A stretch of 39,442 bases of DNA from NCBI GenBank assembly GCA_002401685.1, contig NVTU01000025.1, positions 1 through 39,442 of the forward strand. Reading direction: 5' to 3'. The first letter of the stretch is position 1; every line of letters begins with the position of its first letter. The notes beneath the pieces were generated by a model, which was given only the letters and a program-made list of their open reading frames with translations, did no database searches and was not told the origin of the DNA. The translations under genes were made by a program, and so were the position numbers. Shown here piece after piece: positions 36,306-39,442 of this stretch. The DNA is from Kordiimonadales bacterium. Lineage in GTDB: Bacteria > Pseudomonadota > Alphaproteobacteria > Sphingomonadales > Kordiimonadaceae.

Positions 36306-37414
36306 TATGCGGCACTCCCTGCACTGAACCGTTCAAAAATCTTGGTAACGGGCTTTCGGAACATATGCTCCATCGCACCTGCGAACAGGATCACTAAGCC
36401 CTGGATCATCACAATCAGATCACGTGTAATATTCGGCATCTCGAATGCGAGCTCGGCCCCGCCTTGATACAGGGCGCCAAACAATACCGCAGCCAGCACA
36501 ATGCCAACCGGGTGGTTACGCCCCATAAAGGCAACTGCAATTCCAACGAACCCGTAGCCCAGCGTGAAATTACCCATCAGTCGGTGCTGCTCGCCCATCA
36601 GCTCATTTAGCCCCATCATGCCAGCGAGGCCGCCCGAGAGCATCAGAGCATAAATCGTCATACGCGGCACTGACACACCAGCGAAACGCGCTGCATTGGG
36701 ATTTTGCCCTACTGTGCGCAACTCAAAGCCAAAGCGCGTGCGCCACAACAGGAACCAAACGCCAACAGCGCATACCAGCGCAATCAACAGCGACAGGTTC
36801 ATTGGCCCTTCTTCAAAAGGAATACCAACAACGCTTAGAACGTCATGGATACCCATAAGCGAAGACCCTTCGGGGAAATCCGCACTTTCAGGCATCTGGC
36901 CGCCTGGGCGTTGCATAGGACCAACAAGAAGGTAGGCCAGCAAAGCCGAGGCGATGAAATTAAACATAATAGTAGTGATAACAATATGGCTGCCGCGTTT
37001 TGCTTGCAAGTAAGCAGGAATGAAGGCCCACAACGCACCAAACGCAGCCGACGCGATAATCGCCATAAAGACGGAAAGCAGCGGTGAAAAATCACCAAAC
37101 AAAAACACAGCTAGCGTTAAGCCAAGACCGCCGAGCATAGCCTGCCCTTCGCCGCCGATATTGAAATGCCCGGCATGAAATGCCATCGATACCGCGAGGC
37201 CAGTGAAGATAAAATTGGTGGAATAATAGAATGTGTAACTGATAGCCTCTTCAAATCCAAAAGCGCCTTCAATCAGCAATGACAGGGCCATAAACGGATC
37301 TTCACCAAGGCTCCAAATAACGAGGCCGGAAACAAGGAAAGCAGCCAGAAGGTTCAGCACAGGCAGTAGAATGCTTTCTGCCCACCAAGGTAACTTATTT
37401 ACGCCAGCCGCCAT
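36305..37414 (-). CDS. Nucleoside ABC transporter permease (NupP/YufP-like)
   Basis: The 369-residue product is a polytopic permease of the same family as the next gene but longer at the N terminus. It carries FNIGGEGQAMLGGLGLTLAV in the first half, RFGFELRTVGQNPNAARFAG (the coupling-loop motif matching VGENPEA of its partner) and GLAGMMGLNELMGEQHRLMG in the second half. It should form the inner-membrane channel as a heterodimer with the NupQ-like protein. Its ATG overlaps the ATPase stop by one base, and its stop overlaps the partner's start by one base, so all are translationally coupled. Substrate specificity is inferred from the operon, not from this sequence. Confidence 0.9.
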   Translation of the reverse strand: MAAGVNKLPWWAESILLPVLNLLAAFLVSGLVIWSLGEDPFMALSLLIEGAFGFEEAISYTFYYSTNFIFTGLAVSMAFHAGHFNIGGEGQAMLGGLGLTLAVFLFGDFSPLLSVFMAIIASAAFGALWAFIPAYLQAKRGSHIVITTIMFNFIASALLAYLLVGPMQRPGGQMPESADFPEGSSLMGIHDVLSVVGIPFEEGPMNLSLLIALVCAVGVWFLLWRTRFGFELRTVGQNPNAARFAGVSVPRMTIYALMLSGGLAGMMGLNELMGEQHRLMGNFTLGYGFVGIAVAFMGRNHPVGIVLAAVLFGALYQGGAELAFEMPNITRDLIVMIQGLVILFAGAMEHMFRKPVTKIFERFSAGSAA

Positions 37415-38967
37415 TATACGCTCCCCGCGTTAGCAGTTTGGTCTAAGCGCTGACCCGCCATCATAAGCCCAAGTGTACGCTCGTCAGCTTCTTCAACGGG
37501 CATCACGCCGATAACTTCACCTTCGCACATCACTGCGATGCGATCAGAGATCGCGAGCAGCTCATCAAGGTCTGCCGACACCACAAGGAGCGCCTTGCCT
37601 GCATTTCTAAGCTCAGTGATCTGGTCATGAATTTTTGTTACAGCCCCGATATCTACACCGCGTGTCGGCTGGCCGATAACCATCAACTGCGGATTACGGG
37701 CGATTTCGCGGGCAATAACGATCTTCTGCTGATTGCCCCCCGAGAAGGAACCAATCGGCAGGCTCGGGTTACGGGGCCGTACATCCTGGCTTTCGAAATA
37801 TTCATCAGCCTTGGCGGCTATATCTTTGAGTTTCAAGATCCCGTGCTTGCTGAAATCTGGCTCGCGCTGATAGCCGAGCATGATATTGTCACGCGCTGAC
37901 ATGCTCTCCACGACGCCGGTTTTAAGCCTGTCTTCAGCCACGTGTGCCATGCCCATGCACCTAAGCGAAATCGGGTCTGTGCTTACACCGTGCGCATTCA
38001 CGATAACATCCGACATTTCGATGCTGCCTGCGGACACGTCGCGCAAGCCGGTTATTACTTCGAGCAATTCGGTTTGGCCGTTTCCTGCCACACCTGCGAT
38101 GCCGAGCACCTCGCCGTCATACACTTCAAGGGATATCGCCTTCAGTGCCGTTTGCTTCTGGTCGTTCGTGCAACTAACTGATTTCAGAGCCAGACGTAAC
38201 TTATGTTCTTTGTGCTTTTCACGCGCGACTTCTCGTACGACTTTGGCACCAACCATAAGTTCGGCCAGCTCTTCCGCTGATGTCTCTGTTGTTTTCCGCG
38301 TGGCCACAACTTTGCCCGCACGGATCACCGTCACATCGTCAGTAACGGCCATAATTTCATGCAGCTTGTGGGTCACAAACAAAACCGTTTTGCCCTGCCC
38401 TTTCAGAAGCTCGACCAGCGCAAAAAGCTGGTCACATTCCTGCGGTGTTAATACGGCTGTCGGCTCGTCGAGGATAAGGGTTTCAGCACCTTTATAAAGC
38501 GCCTTCAGTATCTCGGCGCGTTGACGTACGCCTACGGCCAAATTTTCAACCGGTTCATCAAGCGGCAGGTTAAACCCGAATTTCTTTTCGAGCTCCAGAA
38601 GCACAACACGCGCTGCGTCTTTAGCTTCATCCAGATTGCGGCTGCCTTCAGCGCCCAGGATAATATTCTCAAGAACGGTAAAAGGTTCAACAAGCATGAA
38701 ATGCTGATGCACCATGCCAACACCCTTGGCCATAGCCGCCGCCGGGTCAGCAAACTTTATACTTTCACCGTCGACCAATATCTCGCCGTCGTCCGGCGTA
38801 TAAAGGCCAAACAGCATCTTCAGCAAAGTTGATTTACCAGCCCCGTTTTCGCCGACGATACCGTGCACTGAGCCGGACGCAATCTGCATGCTGATACGGT
38901 CGTTCGCTCGGACCTCTCCAAAGCGTTTCGAAAGGTCCCGTGTTTCAATGGCAAGAGCTTTTGTCAT
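37414..38967 (-). CDS. Nucleoside ABC transporter ATPase, dual nucleotide-binding (NupO-like)
   Basis: The 517-residue product has two ABC cassettes in tandem, as in the simple-sugar/BMP class. The first has Walker A GENGAGKST, Q-loop MVHQHFMLVEPF, a weak signature (NLAVGVRQRAEILKAL) and Walker B LILDEPTAVLTPQE. The second has a degenerate Walker A (GIAGVAGNGQTELLEVI), signature SFSGGNQQKIVIAREI and Walker B LMVIGQPTRGVDIGA. This asymmetry is usual in the family. It powers import through the two permeases. It starts 15 bases after the stop of the substrate-binding protein gene and overlaps the first permease by one base. Confidence 0.94.
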   Translation of the reverse strand: MTKALAIETRDLSKRFGEVRANDRISMQIASGSVHGIVGENGAGKSTLLKMLFGLYTPDDGEILVDGESIKFADPAAAMAKGVGMVHQHFMLVEPFTVLENIILGAEGSRNLDEAKDAARVVLLELEKKFGFNLPLDEPVENLAVGVRQRAEILKALYKGAETLILDEPTAVLTPQECDQLFALVELLKGQGKTVLFVTHKLHEIMAVTDDVTVIRAGKVVATRKTTETSAEELAELMVGAKVVREVAREKHKEHKLRLALKSVSCTNDQKQTALKAISLEVYDGEVLGIAGVAGNGQTELLEVITGLRDVSAGSIEMSDVIVNAHGVSTDPISLRCMGMAHVAEDRLKTGVVESMSARDNIMLGYQREPDFSKHGILKLKDIAAKADEYFESQDVRPRNPSLPIGSFSGGNQQKIVIAREIARNPQLMVIGQPTRGVDIGAVTKIHDQITELRNAGKALLVVSADLDELLAISDRIAVMCEGEVIGVMPVEEADERTLGLMMAGQRLDQTANAGSV

Positions 38968-38982
38968 GATACTGTGCTGGCC

Positions 38983-39442
38983 CTAGTGGCCAGAATTCCC
39001 ACCTTCGACATCACCAACAATAATTTCACCAGATATGATTTTGGCACGAGCGAGCTCTAGCTTTGCCTTCATATCTTCGGTGATCAGCGCTTCATTATGC
39101 TCATCAACAGCAAAATCGACGCCGCCCTCTTTGAGGCCAAGCACAGTAAGGCCAGGCTTCCAGTTTCCAGCTTTGGCATCGTCCATAGCCTTTTGAACGG
39201 CTAGATCAACTCGCTTAAGCATGCTGGTAAGCACGGTGCCCGGCGCGATATGGTTTTGGTTACTATCGACACCGATCGCGAATTTCTTCCTGTCTTTCGC
39301 TGCCTGAATAACACCTAGGCCTGACGGGCCAGCGGCCGAGAAAATCACATCGACGCCGCGCGCATACTGAGACTGCGCCATCTCGGACGCTTTAATTGGG
39401 TCATTCCATGCAGCGGGCGTGGCCCCTACATAATTTTCAACG
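38983..39442 (-). CDS. BMP family nucleoside-binding protein, C-terminal part
   Basis: The reading frame is open through the right edge, so the N terminus and signal peptide are outside the window; about 152 residues are seen. The visible part begins VENYVGATPAAWNDPIKASE and continues with YARGVDVIFSAAGPSGLGVI, FAIGVDSNQNHIAPGTVLTS, MLKRVDLAVQKAM and the end VGDVEGGNSGH. This is the C-terminal lobe of a BmpA/PnrA (TmpC) type periplasmic binding protein, a purine/pyrimidine nucleoside receptor for ABC importers. It is the first of the operon genes visible here, directly ahead of the ATPase gene; promoter and any earlier genes lie beyond the edge. Confidence 0.93.
   Translation of the reverse strand, partial: VENYVGATPAAWNDPIKASEMAQSQYARGVDVIFSAAGPSGLGVIQAAKDRKKFAIGVDSNQNHIAPGTVLTSMLKRVDLAVQKAMDDAKAGNWKPGLTVLGLKEGGVDFAVDEHNEALITEDMKAKLELARAKIISGEIIVGDVEGGNSGH

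Overview
The window looks like chromosomal DNA of a Gram-negative bacterium, most likely an alphaproteobacterium (a Kordiimonadales-like marine lineage would fit, but that is inference from overall gene flavour, not a phylogeny). Signs are moderate GC, Shine-Dalgarno-led genes, lipoprotein and Tat signals, a TonB-dependent outer-membrane receptor, a RutR-type TetR regulator and an alphaproteobacterial-style nucleoside operon. I see no rRNA, tRNA, CRISPR array, insertion sequence or prophage. All large genes are intact; the first and last genes are cut by the window edges.

Left part (1-9.7 kb): the tail of an SDR oxidoreductase, a possible 44-residue small protein, then a LysR regulator divergent from a glutathione S-transferase and a three-module flavoprotein (PNPOx-like, ferredoxin-reductase and 2Fe-2S parts). 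Next come a class I aminotransferase closely followed by an exported HExxH protein, an EamA-type transporter, a Dps mini-ferritin with a clear terminator, and an SdpR/SdpI pair with a readable promoter and operator.

Middle (9.7-26.6 kb): a Tat-exported PhoX-type lipoprotein phosphatase, feoA-feoB (ferrous iron import), a lipoprotein M19 dipeptidase followed by a free-standing T4 Pnkp-like phosphatase domain, a large periplasmic tricorn-type protease, an MFS transporter overlapping an HSL-type hydrolase and followed by a membrane-anchored sulfatase/YejM-like protein, an orphan MacB/FtsX-type permease, and a convergent RutR-like TetR regulator.

Right part (26.7-39.4 kb, all minus strand): an Oar-like TonB receptor, a PhoD-like exported phosphatase, an exported S1/P1 nuclease, deoB, deoA, cdd and a four-gene BMP-type nucleoside ABC importer (binding protein, ATPase, two permeases). 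Read in transcription order (importer, cdd, deoA, deoB, nuclease, phosphatase, receptor) this makes a near-complete route from extracellular or periplasmic nucleic acid to deoxyribose 5-phosphate: nuclease makes 5'-nucleotides, phosphatase would free nucleosides, the ABC importer takes them in, and Cdd/DeoA/DeoB break them down. The individual parts belong to known families; their joint function as a nucleic-acid scavenging locus is the main hypothesis from this window.
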